From contig CP142455.1 in NCBI GenBank assembly GCA_038049695.1, forward strand, positions 66,226,501-66,290,500: DNA of 64,000 nt, written 5' to 3'. The stretch comes from Cinnamomum chago. Taxonomy: Eukaryota > Streptophyta > Magnoliopsida > Laurales > Lauraceae. Shown here in pieces: positions 10,251-22,178 of this stretch; positions within the stretch are counted from its first letter, which is position 1, and every line of letters begins with the position of its first letter. The notes beneath the pieces were generated by a model, which was not told where the DNA came from, did no database searches, and saw only the letters and a list, made by a program, of their open reading frames with translations. A program made the position numbers and the translations under genes.

Positions 10251-10259
10251 ATTGCTTTC

Positions 10260-10580
10260 ATCTCTCTCTCACATACACAGACAACGTGAGATGTTGCCCA
10301 GAAAGGGCTTTGCTACTAAAAGCAATGGGTTGTCCATTTTGCATGAGGACCCCCCAATACCAGTGCCAAAGGCATCACGTTCTAGGGTGAATTCCTTGGA
10401 GAAGTCCCGCAAACGCAACACTGGTGTCGTCACCATAGCTTCCTTGAATATCAAATGCCACTGTCACTTCTTGGGTCCACAATGCATCTTTTTTAAGCAA
10501 TTCAGTTAAGGGCTTCTAGAGTTGCCCATAACCACAAACAAACTTCCAATTATATCCTGTTAGGCAAAAAGAAAAAAGAA
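10260..10580 (-). pseudogene. Ty3/gypsy RNase H fragment (element I)
   Basis: The minus strand encodes, across frameshifts, SRPLTELLKKDA, AMVTTPVLRLRDFSKEF, the RNase H start ERDAFGTGIGG, and QNGQPIAFSSKAL. These are the connection and early RNase H blocks of gypsy polymerases. The usual TDAS motif has become ERDAF. The frame ends at about 10255, where the 8345-10250 block begins. A purine-rich stretch at 10565-10588 has been added or expanded. Confidence 0.8.
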
Positions 10581-10619
10581 AAAAACTCTTAAAGATTTGA
10601 GATTTTTGGGTGTATGACA

Positions 10620-11470
10620 ATCCACCATTGCTTGTATTTTAGCAGGAACTACTGCCACCCATTGGGCCGAGATGATGTGACCCAAGTATCTGACCTTAGT
10701 TTGGCCAAATGTACATTCAGATTTTTTTTAAAAAAATTGTTGTTTAGACAATTCCTTTAGTACGACCTTGACATGATATAGGTGATTGCTCCAACAATAT
10801 ATATATATAGGGAGATGCCTATATGAGAGATGCTATCACATTACTATGAGAGATAAGGTGGGGGCTCTCACATCCATATCCAATGCCAACAACTTAAATG
10901 TGAGGGCCCCCACCATATCCCTCATAGTAAGGTGAGAGATGCTCTCACATGAGCATCTTCCATATATATATATCATCAAAGAAAACCAACACAAACTTCC
11001 TTTAAAAAAGGTCAAAAAAAAAAAACTCCGTTCATCAAACTTTGAAATGTTGAGGGAGCATTAGTAAGTCCAAAAGGCATTACCAAGAATTCATAATGGC
11101 CCTCATGTGTTCTAAAAGCAGTTTTGGTGATGTTAGCTTTGTCTATCCGAATTTGGTGGTATCCAAAACGCAGGTCCAATTTAGTGAAGTATTGGGTCCC
11201 ATGGAGCTCATCAAGTAGCTCATTAATCATACGGATAGGAAATTTGTCCTTGATCGTGAGTCGAATAAGGGCCCAATAATCCACACACATACGCAATGAC
11301 ACATCTTCTTTTCGCACTAACACAATAAGAGAAGAGTAAGGACTTGTGATGTGTTGTATGATTCTCCCAGTCATCATTTCCTTAACTAAAGTATCGATCT
11401 CATTTTCTTGCATGTGTGGATAATGGTATGGCCTGATAGAGAGCTGTACCTGCACGCTAAAAATGCCTCT
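10620..11470 (-). pseudogene. Ty3/gypsy reverse transcriptase fragment (element I), split by a MITE
   Basis: From 11470 downward the translation gives [63 protein letters not shown] and [13 protein letters not shown], the ordered fingers and palm motifs of Ty3/gypsy RT. In the frame past an A-rich slip, VFFDDI is read right at the edge of the MITE at 10806-10966. After the MITE, NHLYHVK and ECTFGQTKVRYLGHIIS continue the thumb region. The MITE therefore lies within the catalytic DDILVYS neighbourhood. Confidence 0.85.
10806..10966. mobile_element. Fold-back MITE, copy 2
   Basis: About 70-bp arms (about 10806-10870 and 10897-10966) are inverted repeats, sharing GGGAGATGC/GCATCTTCC at the tips, CTATGAGAGATAAGG/CCCTCATAGTAAGG and TGGGGGCTCTCACAT/ATGTGAGGGCCCCCA. 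It sits in TATATATA on both sides, so a TA-type duplication is possible but cannot be resolved. It is the same family as 5079-5705 and is inserted into the RT of element I. Confidence 0.8.
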
Positions 11471-11476
11471 CCACAC

Positions 11477-12690
11477 ACAACATCTTCATACACACAACAC
11501 AAGAGACCCAAATATTCCAATTTTCTCTCTCTACACACTGCACTTTCCCTAAAATACCCATTTCCTGGACTCCTCGACATATGCCATTTTCTCCTCACAC
11601 TCAACCCCTTCTTCCCTCCCATTTTCAAGTTTGGGCATGCTGCACCTCTACCCACGATGATTTCAACGAGCTCCCCCCGGACGATTTCAATCTCCACACT
11701 CTCTGCATCTTCTCTTTGCATTATTCTCAATGATTGCTTCCCAACGACTCTCAGATGCAGCTTTTCCTCTTTGCATTATTCTTCTAAAAACGGGTACCTA
11801 ACGTGAGTGATTTTTCTGAGTGATGTTTACATTTTGTGTGTTAGTTCCGTTGATTGGTTTCTTGAGAGGAGTTTCTTGCCTCCACTATATCTCTCTCCCG
11901 TTTCCCACCATTGTCGAAGTTTTCTTTTTCGGTTTCTCGACACTATTTGGCATAGAGGGCCCGAATACGAAGACCATGTTCGGCCTCAAAATGGCGTAAA
12001 GGTCGTACTTTTTCAGCATCTAAATTACAAACATATAGGACTTTGATGCTCAAATATAACCAAACGGTTCATAGTCACACAGTGAAGCAAGGCCGAACAG
12101 AAAATATCCACACAGTTACTCAGGGCCGAACAATCTGAGGACACGGTGACTCAGGGCTAAACAGTTGACCGTTTATTTTCTTGTACTGATTTTTTCCAGA
12201 TTTTATTTTCTGTTTTTCAGAAATAGATGTGCCCAGTATCTCTAGGATTTGACCCATAATGTCGAATAGGAGACGGTGTCTACGACACTTCGAAGTTGAT
12301 TTAATGGTAACTCATGAGGCCAAGAATGCAGTGGACGCTAAAGAAGTACACATGATGAATCGGTAGTCCAAGATCAAGCAGAAGCCCAAGAGTAACCAGA
12401 AGTCCATGAACAAACTTCATTTGTCGTTCAAGAAAGGAGTGACCCAATTCCTAGGGCCCTATAAGTTTGTAGCTGCTACCCAATTCTCAGACACATATTG
12501 CTACAAGTATTTGGCACCAGGAGGTTTCTGATTAGTCTTGATAAACGTGTTGTAGCTATTTATCACCTTCACTAATTATTTTATTTTGTACTACAGGAGA
12601 GAACGCCACTTAAATGTCTAAGCCATGCCCAAAAAATCAGTGAATGGGCATGGAATGCAGAAGGGTCACTCTTGGTTTCTTATATCTTTG
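11477..12690. other. Foreign block between protease and RT of element I
   Basis: The gypsy RT frame begins near 11470, and protease-like sequence is only regained above about 12850. The intervening DNA shows no recognisable protein on either strand. The plus-strand frame at 11408-11806 is rich in serine and leucine and resembles translated low-complexity leader sequence. Repeated GGCCGAACA-like words occur at 12090-12165. Its nature is unknown. Confidence 0.45.
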
Positions 12691-12849
12691 GCTAGGTACA
12701 ACTGATGTCTTAATCATGATAACAAAACCTTTTCTCCTCCCAACATCACTAGCCCACTTAATTAGGGCTTCTCGGCTATTGAATATCTACACATAACAAA
12801 AAAAAATTAGATTCATCTAAGTGACAATGTGCACCCACCACATTTGGTT

Positions 12850-14021
12850 TTAGTGCCATTAGCTATTTGTAACGAGAATGATTAAGAGCGATTATGGGGT
12901 AACCCAATTATTGTTTATAAGTTGCCTCCGTAAGGAAATTGTGCGCACTCCCCTAGTCTACAACAATATTGATCCTAGCATTCTTGATCTTCCCTTGTAG
13001 ACGCATGGTTTGAACTTCTTCTAGCCCAATCAAGGCATTAAGAGAGACTTCAATAGGCGTCTCATCGTAATCAGGACTGGGTTCTTTGGATGCTTTTGTT
13101 GTTGCATCCTCGAGCTCTTCGATCAAGAAGATCAGCATTTTTTTGCATCTGTGGCTTGGCAAGAAGTGCTCATTACAGTAGTAGCAAAGGCCGTTCTCGC
13201 GGTGACTTTACATTTCTGCGGCTGAGATCCTCTTTGTTGGAGCTGACAGCATCCCTATCGGTCGTTTGGGCATGTGAACCCCAACCCCACCCCCCTTCGT
13301 TTCAGGCCTCATTATCCCAACTGGAGAGGGTAACATCGATGTCTCTGCTATGCTATTGTGCCTAGTGGTTGTGGGTTGACCCCGTCTGCGTAAGGGATTA
13401 AACTTGTCCTCCTAGCGACGGGATACACCCAAAGCTTCTTACAACGAGATGGGTTGAAACATGAGGACCTCTGGTCGAATCTCGTCTCACAGTCCTTCAA
13501 CGAAGGTTCCCATTAATGCCTTATTGGACCAACTTGCGAACCTGCTGTTCTTTATAGATTTGGATAGATCCAAACCCTTGGCGTAGTTTGGCTAACATTC
13601 CATCCATGTTTTCATAGTTTGTTGAACCGAGCCGAACAAGCATGGCGTTTGTTGTAGCCTTTCAAGTAAGATTAGTATTGATTCGATTATACCACTGGAA
13701 CCATCCATGTTGGTGCGATGACTGCTTTCTCAGTCTCTATTGTACGATGATAGCGAAAACGTTGTTTGGCTTTATAGTTGAATTCCAACGGCTTATGTCC
13801 TTCAAAGCGTGGGAAGTCGATTCGAGCATAGAGTGGCTGGATCATACCATCGCCTTGCCTCTTTAGATTTACTATGATGGAATCCCCCATCTCAGAATGC
13901 TCCCTAACATTAATGGGTGGAAGGCATAGGGTGAAACTCTCCAATGTCTGCTAGATCAACTCGAGCTTGTCATTGAGCTTATCACAGGTTGTTTCGAGGT
14001 TCTCCGTGTGTTTTTCCATTG
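12850..14021 (-). pseudogene. Ty3/gypsy gag and protease remnants (element I)
   Basis: From about 14021 downward the minus strand gives a short coiled N terminus (MEKHTENLETTCDKLNDKLE), then IDFPRFEGHKPLEF, the conserved start of the gag capsid domain. Further on are the zinc knuckle CYYCNEHFLPSHRCKK and the linker LNALIGLEEVQTMRLQGKI typical of chromovirus gag-protease junctions. The protease appears as VD, stop, GSAHNFL, where an active DSGSTHNFL would be expected. Several frameshifts lie between these blocks. Confidence 0.75.
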
Positions 14022-14069
14022 TTTCGATTTTTTGTTACCGCAGTTTGAGTTTCCTTGGTATGCCCAAGA

Positions 14070-14275
14070 AAGTTGTCTCTGATATCGGTTGATAGGATCC
14101 TAGACCCTATCAAGCCAACAAGTGAGAGGGAAAGGGCTTTCCTCCATGCCGATGCAGGATTTTGGGTAATAATGTGCTTTCTTATTTCTCATTTCATAGA
14201 ATTACATATGTATAGAGATGGAAGCTAGAACAACTCAAAATAAAAGGAAAAACAATTGGACATGACCTATAGATA
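14070..14275 (-). mobile_element. Degenerate primer-binding site and partial 5' LTR of element I
   Basis: On the minus strand GATATCAGAGAC at about 14070-14085 resembles the TGGTATCAGAGC primer site complementary to initiator tRNA-Met. Just upstream is a U5-like stretch (AATTCTATGAAATGAG) ending near 14092. The LTR is cut at about 14276, where the dispersed repeat begins. With no second LTR the boundaries are estimates. Confidence 0.5.
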
Positions 14276-14278
14276 TCC

Positions 14279-14420
14279 ATGGACGTGCAATGCTGGAATT
14301 AAAAAGCTGGGTTGCTAAATATGCATGGATTTGCATGAAGGGTAGATATACTAAATATACATTAGTTTTCATGATGGGTGGATATACTAAATATGCATGA
14401 TTTGTATCCCAGGAAGGATA
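14279..14420. repeat. Second copy of the CTAAATATGCATG dispersed repeat
   Basis: It matches 5892-6104 from GGACGTGCAATGCTGG through GTATCCCAGGAAGGATAT but lacks two to three internal units. The two copies lie about 8.4 kb apart in the same orientation. Confidence 0.8.
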
Positions 14421-15234
14421 TTGTCAGACACGAAAAATTCATTTATGCCTTTTCACATTTGCAACATCAAAAAAGTTACATGAAGCTGCATCAAGCCACA
14501 TAAGTGTGATTCCCAAAGATTTCACACCATTTTGTAGAAGTTCCAATATCATTTCATGTGCGATGCTTCACGCGACAAAATGAGAAAAACTATTTCATGC
14601 ATCAAACCTTCTCAAAATTATTTGAAAACTTTAAGATTGAAAACTTTAAGATCCTTAAAAACATTCATGAGGAGTGTATACATCAAGTCTTGTGCCATTT
14701 CAACATCATTCGACTTGACTTCACTCTTCCAACAACTAAACGGGACCTTCCAGCGACAGCGATGTTGGAGACCCTATTTCACAAAACAGAGCACCCAGTT
14801 GGTCTCAAAATACCACTATAAGACTCTACTTCAAACTTCAGGCCATTCTGACATCGTTTTGCCTAAAGTGCAAAAGTTGTGTTATTCTAGCGACAAAGTC
14901 GGCTCTTCCAGGGGAAACAACGTCGGAGACATCAAATCTTCAATCAGAGCTTGTGTATGGTCTTAAAGTACTCCCAATAGGCCATGTGGAAAATTTTGAA
15001 TCAATCCGACATCGTTTGACCCAACATTATCTTCTGGCGGCAAAACCACGCCTCCCGGCGATGGAGACCACCGAAATCATCATTCTCCAAACAAAGCACA
15101 TGAATAGTCTCAAAATATCCCCAAGGGACTACATATCAGTTTTTAGGTCATTTCGACATCATTAGACCCAACTTCAGCCTCCGGTAGCAAAATCATGTCT
15201 CCCGACGATAAAGTCCATCGGGACCATGACACAC
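14421..15234. other. Non-coding stretch upstream of a copia fragment
   Basis: Two overlapping frames at 14556-14966 have no recognisable domain. Words such as TTTCGACATC and TCTCCCGACGATG recur at 14990-15200 in a way that suggests diverged internal repeats. No gene is supported. Confidence 0.4.
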
Positions 15235-16435
15235 AAACCAAAGCTGATTGAAACATTTTCTCCCGTAGCCAAGATGACTACAGTTTGGACGATACTTGCC
15301 ATTGCAGCCACCCAATCATGGCCTCTTTTTTTATGTGAAAAACGTGTTTCTACATAGCAACCTTAAAGAAGAAGTATATATGCGCCTTCCACCTGGCTTT
15401 CCTAAAGTCTCAAAAGGTGTGGTGGCACGCCTGAAATTCTCTCTTGATATACTCAAACAGGCACCTAAGGCATGGTTTGAGAAACTCAAGGACGCATTAT
15501 TAACATTGCACTTTCTTCAAAGCCCTTATGACCCATCAATGTTTCTTCATCACTGCTCCATTGGAATTACTATCCTTCCAGTCTATGTGGATGATTTCAT
15601 TATCACAGGAACAGATCCAACCATGATTCAAGATCTCCAACTTTCACTTCATCACTCATTTCACATGAAGGACTTAATATATTTCTTAGGACTGGAAGTT
15701 CATCAATAAAAAAAAGGTATGGTTCTTGATCAACACAAGTACACTCTCAATCTAATTAAGATGGTGAACCGAACCCATCACTTTATAGGCAACTTGTTGG
15801 CAGTCTCGTCTATCTAACAACCACTAGGTTGGATATCAGTTACGCAGTCAACTTGATGAGTCAATTTATGACCACCCCGAGTCATCTTCATTTAGTTGTG
15901 GTTCGTCACATTATCTGCTATCTTCTCATAACTCCTAATCATGGCCTATTTTTTCCCACTAGATCAAATCTAACATTGAAGGCCTATTCTGATGTTACGG
16001 ATACTCATCATTCAACGACTAGCTGGTGCATGTACCTGGGTGATGCTCTAAATTCCTGGAAGTGTAAAAGGCAAGAAAAAGGTCTTCAAATCATCAATTG
16101 AGGCTGTATATCGTGCGATGTCCGCCACTTGTTCAAAAATACTTTGGCTTCGTGGGCTACTCGCCGATCTTGGCTTCACTCAACCTATGTCGATAACACA
16201 AGTGCAATACGGATTACAGAAAATCCAGTATTTCATGAGAAGACAAAACACATAAAGGTCTGCTGTCATTTTATTTGAGATGAATGTATGCGTAATGTAA
16301 TCTCTCTTCCATTCATCTCCTCTAGTCTACAAATTGCAGATATCTTTACCAAAGGACTTCCACGTCCTTGACATCAATTCTTATCAACAAATTGATGCTT
16401 GTTGATTCTCCAGCATCAATTTGAGGGTGGGGGGT
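15235..16435 (+). pseudogene. Ty1/copia RT-RNase H fragment with polypurine tract
   Basis: The plus strand gives, across frameshifts, ETFSPVAKMTTVWTILAIAA, VKNVFLHSNLKEEVYMRLPP, LKQAPKAWFEKL and VYVDDFIITG, the copia RT motifs. The RNase H part follows: LDISYAVNLMSQFM, AYSDVT (normally AYSDADWAG) and NPVFHEKTKHI. IADIFTKGLP ends the polymerase near 16370. A polypurine tract (TTTGAGGGTGGGGGG, about 16420-16434) precedes LTR-like sequence. Gag, protease and integrase are absent, so this is a 5'-truncated fossil. Confidence 0.85.
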
Positions 16436-16560
16436 TAGTGACTCATCTGTGACCCACCAAATCCAAGCCCAGTAGCAAATTACGTGGGCCATGAACCATA
16501 AGATTTGTATAGTTATTCTTTCTTTGTATAGATGTAATTCTTGTAATTAGCTAAAAATTG
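16436..16560 (+). repeat. Partial 3' LTR of the copia fragment
   Basis: The sequence directly after the polypurine tract (GTGACTCATCTGTGACCC onward) is where the 3' LTR should begin. Its end is not visible because a gag fragment in the other orientation follows. No second LTR is available for comparison. Confidence 0.45.
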
Positions 16561-16564
16561 GATC

Positions 16565-16891
16565 TTGAAATGAGAGAGGCATGATCCCTTAAGGAGACAA
16601 ACCAATTCATTCATACTCTGTTTCAATTGGAGTTCCTCTAAAGAATGACACAGAGGAACCTGGTTTCGCAGACGCATCATTAGCATAAGGGGTAGAAGAT
16701 GCAACAACAACAACTTTGGCAGGAGGGGCTGGATTCTTTGGATGCTTCAGGCATTCGTCAATGACATGACCAATGGCTTTGCAATACCTACAAATTTTCT
16801 GCTTGCCTTGGTTGGCATAGTATCCATAGTCCCACATGTGCAATAAGTGACTATTGGGCCTAGGCCTGGATAAGCAGGCTTCTATTGACAC
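16565..16891 (-). pseudogene. Ty1/copia gag fragment with CCHC zinc knuckle
   Basis: The minus-strand frame contains CRYCKAIGHVIDECLKHP, a CX2CX4HX4C knuckle of the copia gag type, preceded by a short basic segment and followed by a proline- and alanine-rich linker. Only this part of gag is present. It points away from the adjacent plus-strand copia fragment, so it comes from a separate insertion or an inversion. Confidence 0.7.
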
Positions 16892-17036
16892 AGTGAACTT
16901 GTCATCTCATCAGTATGAGATCTTTGTGAATTCTATGTCAAGAGCTTCATGGCAGGTATGCTTTATTTATTTTTCATCTATTCTGTCTTAGAAAAGTACA
17001 TGGGTACATTGCTTACAACAAGTTCTCAAGAATATA

Positions 17037-19832
17037 TGTCACATCCCGGTCCCGAAATCACCCTAGCCTAGGGTAATCCCCGAGGTGTGTCACACGTACT
17101 CCCGCATGTTGTACCTGTCTCGAGCCAAATACAACACACGAAGGAGAGAAAATCGACTAATCCATATGTGAGTTCAGCTCACTAACATAAACAATAACAG
17201 TTAAACACAACGGAAGTCGTAATTCATTCATAGAAGGTATCACTTCCCATTCAGTACAATTAAACATTTAAGTTGATACAAAAGAATTAGACAAGTATAT
17301 ATATATTAAGTTACAAAAGAGGGATCAATGAAAGAACCCTATACATCCATTGAAAAGAAAGCCTATACCGCCACTACCAAAAGTAGATGCAAAAGAATTC
17401 CGTATGACCATATAAAAAGGTTAATCACACAAACTATGGTATCTGCAAAAGTGTAGTCCACACTCCGAGGAGGTAAAGTCTAAGCTGGCCCTGGTTCTGG
17501 CCGCTCTTCTAATCCTGACGGTACCTCTTGGGTACCCTCCTATCTCTCCTGGACCGCTTCAGAGTCGGGAGCTGAATCTGCGTCTGTGACACCAAATGTA
17601 GTATCTCAATACGACGATTTCGCAAGTATAGGCAAGATAAGAAATCACATAATGTTGTAATTCGAATTTAAGACAAGTAAATTAATTTAGTGATGTCAAC
17701 GATAAGTATCAACTACGCAAATTGTGCAAGATCGAATTTATGCTGGGAATCAATTAATAAGAAAACACACTAAATTGGCTACTACTTTAAGCTCATCCTC
17801 TCAAAGAGAGCAAATCTAGTTGGGATGTCACCAGCTGCTCGGCCAAAAGCTAACTGGCTACCCGGTTCTGGAGTTCTGGTGCTCCAGGCGACTTACTGCA
17901 ACAGTCTCTAATAAATAAACCAAGTGCTGACCCCGTCGGGCGTCACAAGGTCGAAGCTAGGTAGTGCCGACTCAATTGAATCAAACTAATCGAAATAAAA
18001 TGTCGAGTCAAGTGAGTTTGTATTTCAGACTGTCTATAATCCAAATTAATTCAATTCATATATCACAATATACTTACTTTATCCACATTTCCGATAATTA
18101 TTGAATCGATATACAAGATTTGAAGAATGACGGAGATCATAAGGGAATTAAACCTCAAAGGATATTGATGATGCAATAACTTATTTATTTATAATGATTG
18201 ATCGATCAAAGGAAGATATAATTCAATATGAAATGCAACAATTTAAGGAATCAAGGAATTTACTAGTCAATCTAGTCAATCCTCTATTGTGTCATCACCA
18301 TCCAATTCGATATACATTTAAGGAACCTTTGTTTAGTGTCACAGGTTAATAAAAGTTCATTAAATTAATATCCATGGCGTGGTGATAAGGTCCTGATTGG
18401 TTTTAGCCTACTCAAGCTCCTAGGTTTTCAATTAGGCAACTAAAGGTTTAGGTAGTGATTTATGGCTCTAAGAGGGCATTGGAAATAAAATAAAACAATT
18501 TAAAACTTTTAGGGTTTCGGTCAGCTGGAGGTGACTTGGCGGTTAGCCGCCTGTAGAACAGTCGGCTAGCCGCCAGGTAACCGCCTGGTGACCGCGGTTT
18601 CCTGACAGAGTGTCGGCTACTGGAAAGGTAACCGTGGTTTTCGGCTAGCCGCTAGGGGTCACGCGGCTAGCCGTCAGGTGACCGCGATTTCCTGACAGAA
18701 AAGGTCACTTACTGGAATTGGAACCGTGGAGTTACAGTTAGCCGCCAGCCGCCTGTCCTGCGGATATGTTTTTATGTGTCCATTCTGAAGCTCTCTCTCC
18801 TCTTCTCCTCTCCCTACTTCTTCCCACCTTCTGTAACATGGAGCCTTCTTGGTCCCATGTTCAACATAAAATCATTCCATAACATTTAAATACATAAAGA
18901 GAGTTCAACATGCATTTTAAATCCAATATTACATTATTGAATACTAAGAATCATGAGTAAACATAGAATCAATGGAAAATAACAAAATGTAAATTCATAT
19001 TATGCTTATACTTGCCTCAAATTTAAGCTTTTCAAAACTCTTCTACTCTCTTGGTGTTCAAAACCCTTAAATCCCCAAAAGATTCAAACCCTAGACACAA
19101 TGCACATGGAAAACACATGAATATGAATGCATGTCTAGCACAAGGGTCTTTTGACTCCATTTCAACTCAAACATACCATGAAGGATGGGTTTGAGTCATA
19201 CCTTGACAAGGAATCCGAAATTTGGAGTTGGAGAAGAGATGGTTTCTTGAAAACAAGAGGTGTAGAAGATGAAGAAGTTGATCCCCACACTTATCTTCCC
19301 TCGCACAAGGCTAAAGAGCTTGGAGAAAGGGAGAGAAATTGAAAGGGATGAAGGAAAGAAGGAAAGAAGAGTCTCTCACTCACTCTCTCCACAGTCACTG
19401 TGCAAACGAATGAAGTGAATGGGTTGGAGTGGTTATGAGTGATAAGGATGGAAATTTTTTGCTGAAATGTCCACTAGTTTTATATAATTCCAATTTAAGT
19501 CAAATGAAGGTCCATTTCTTCAACGAGTAATCAAACGAAATGAAGCTAAATACGAAAATTGACATACTCAACAAGATACACGCGATGACGCCAAAATGAC
19601 GTGGAAATGATGCAAAACGAGAAAAAAATCTATAATTACGAAATAGTCCTTGACTCAATCCAAGTGAGTCAACTCTACTCCACTTAACTAATCAAGACTC
19701 AAGACTCAATTTAACTCAGTCTAAAAAGACTAATGAGTACTAAGGTCGATGATTTACAACTAAACATCATCAATTAAGCCAAATCCCATTAATTTAGCAC
19801 TAATGAAGATTAATTTGGGTTGGGGTATTACA
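17037..19832 (-). repeat. 3' LTR of element II (2796 bp)
   Basis: This copy is uninterrupted and serves as the reference for the other LTR. On the minus strand it begins TGTAATACCCCAACCC and ends GGGATGTGACA. Over the first 560 bp I counted about 20 substitutions against the other LTR, about 3.5 percent. It contains a GC-rich palindromic module at 18528-18770. The pol frame reads through into its first 73 bases. Confidence 0.95.
18528..18770. repeat. GC-rich palindromic module in element II LTR (CGGCTAGCCG)
   Basis: The palindrome CGGCTAGCCG and its half-sites (GCGGCTAGCC, GGTTAGCCGCC, GGTAACCGCCTGGTGACCGCGG) recur about every 30-50 bp, separated by TTTCCTGACAGA. The other LTR has the same module at 31612-31877 with about 27 extra bases (a further GCCTGGGGTTCACGTGGC block), probably lost from this copy between short repeats. 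Confidence 0.85.
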
Positions 19833-19846
19833 TTTCTCCCCCACTG
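19833..19846 (-). promoter_or_regulatory. Polypurine tract of element II
   Basis: On the minus strand CAGTGGGGGAGAAA lies immediately upstream of the 3' LTR, the position of the plus-strand primer in LTR retrotransposons. Confidence 0.85.
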
Positions 19847-22178
19847 GGACTCATTCGGTCCTCCGAATGATTTTACCTGCACGAAGAGTTCGGGGTAGTG
19901 TCGTGCAACTTGCTCCTCGAGTTCCCACGTGGGTTCTTCAGGTCCATGATGATCCCAGAGTAGTTTGACCCACCGAATGGTTCTCGTCCGTAACACTTGC
20001 TCTTTCTCATCGATAATTCGAAGTGGATGTTCAATGTATGTGGAATCAGATTTAATCTGAACTTCTTCATATTGGATGACATGAGATGGATCCCAGATGT
20101 ACTTGCGGAGCATAGACACATGGAATACGTCATGTAATCCAGCGAATTCAGGAGGGAGCTTCAATCTATAGGCCACATCACCTATTCGGCTTTTGATTTC
20201 AAATGGTCCCACATATCTTGGGGAGAGTTTTCCTTTTTGTCCGAACTGAATGGTACCTTTCATTGGAGATGTCTTCAAGAATACCCAATCTCCAACTTGA
20301 AATTCAAGTTTCCTTCTTCTATTATCCGCGTAGCTTTTCTGTCCTAACTGTGCAATCTTCAACTTTTCCCTGACTTGAATGACTTTTTCAACTGTATCTG
20401 CAATAATAGTAGGTCCATGAAAACTCCTGGTGCCGACTTCTTCCCAACAAATCAGAGTTCTGCAACTACGACCATATAGAGCTTCAAAAGGAGGCATGCC
20501 AATGGTCGAATGAAAGTTGTTATTGTATGCGAACTCACATAGTGCCAAATGTTCATCCCACTCACCACTAAAATCAAGAACGCTAGCCCGAAGCATGTCT
20601 TCTAGGGTTTGTATGGTGCGTTCGGACTGTCCATCTGTTTGTGGATGGTAAGCGGTGTTGAAGCTGAGTTTCGTGCCCATAGACTGCTGAAAAGATTGCC
20701 AGAAGGAAGATATAAACCTCATATCTCTATCGGAGACGATCAAGACTGGGGTGCCGTGCAGTCGGACTATTTCTTTCACAAAAGTTTGGCCATTTCATTG
20801 AATTTCATACCTTTCTTGAAAGGAAGGAAATGAGCTGATTTCGTCAACCGGTCAACTATCACCCAAATGACGTTGTTCTTCCAACTAGTCAACGGTAACC
20901 CTGAAACGAAGTCCATGGATATGTGTTCTCATTTCCAATGAGGGATAGACAAAGGATGTGACAAACCCGGAGGTTTCCTGTGCTCGAACTTTACACGCTG
21001 ACAAGTGTAACACTTGGATACAAAATCTGCGATTTTCCTCTTCATATTATTCCACCAAAATCGTCTCTTAAGATCTTTATACATCTTTGTACTTCCAGGG
21101 TGCATCGCATATCTGACATTGTGTGCTTCTGTTAAAATTGGAACTATCAATTGATTTGTTTTCGGCACACACAAGCGATTTCTAAAATACAAGATTCCAT
21201 TCACCAATTGAAAATCAGGTTTCTCGGCAATGTGATCTCTTATCTTAGCCAAGTTAGGGTCTTCGAACTGTTCATTCTTAATTCGATCCATCAGCTCTGG
21301 TTCGTACACTGACATGACTACCATCATCACCGAGTCATTTAGTAGTCGGACTTCTACATCTAATTCTTCAAAAGCATCAAATTTGAACCATTGTGTGCCC
21401 ATAGCTGCAACTAAAGAAGATTTTCGACTCAAAGCATCAGCCACTACGTTCCCTTTTCCTGGAATGTATTTGATTGGGAAATCATAATCCTTTATGAATT
21501 CTAGCCACCGTCTTTGTCTCATGTTGAGATCCTGTTGAGAAAATAAAAACTGTAGACTGCGATGATCTGAATGCACTTCAAATTGTTCTCCATATAAATA
21601 ATGTCTCCAAAGTTTTAGTGCAAATACAATAGCTGCTAATCCCAGATCATGTGTGGCATAATTCTTTTCATGGTTCTTTAATTGCCTTGATCCATAAGGT
21701 ATAACTTTGCCATTCTGCATAAGAACACATCCCAAGCCGACTCTAGATGCGTCTGAATATATCACAAATCCTCTTGTGCCTTCAGGTAAAGATAAAACTG
21801 GGGCGGTAGTCAATTTCTCCTTTAAGGTTTGGAAACTAGTTTCACATTCTTTGGTCCACACAAAGGGCACATCCTTTCTAGTCAACTTAGTCAACAGGGC
21901 TGAAATCTTAGAAAAATCTTGAACAAACCTACGGTAATACCCTGCAAGACCTAAGAAGCTTCGAATTTCTGCTACCGTTTTCGGCCTCTGCCAATTTATG
22001 ACGGCTTCTATCTTCGCTGGATCAACTCTTAGGCTATCTCGAGTGATAATGTGTCTAAGAAAGGCCACTTGTTCAAGCCAAAAATCACACTTCTCGAGTT
22101 TAGCGTATAACTGATGCATCCTCAAAAGCTGAAGTGATGATCTGAGATGATCTGCATGCTCTTCCCTAGACTTGGAGT

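Larger units (their letters stand above)
7140..14091 (-). mobile_element. Degraded Ty3/gypsy chromovirus, element I
   Basis: Minus-strand fragments occur in the order expected of a Ty3/gypsy element: gag (14021 down to 12960), protease (about 12960-12850), reverse transcriptase (11470-10620), RNase H (10580-10260), and integrase with a chromodomain-like tail (8340-7190). A primer-site-like stretch and a partial 5' LTR lie at 14070-14275. The 3' LTR is missing. Unrelated DNA interrupts it at 8345-10250, 10806-10966 and about 11477-12690. Frameshifts and stops occur throughout, so it is inactive. Confidence 0.8.

Noticed and set aside
18528-18770. Regularly spaced palindromes that could suggest a CRISPR-like array
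   Set aside because: The units are imperfect, spacing varies, the genome is plant nuclear, and the same module is in both LTRs of a retrotransposon.
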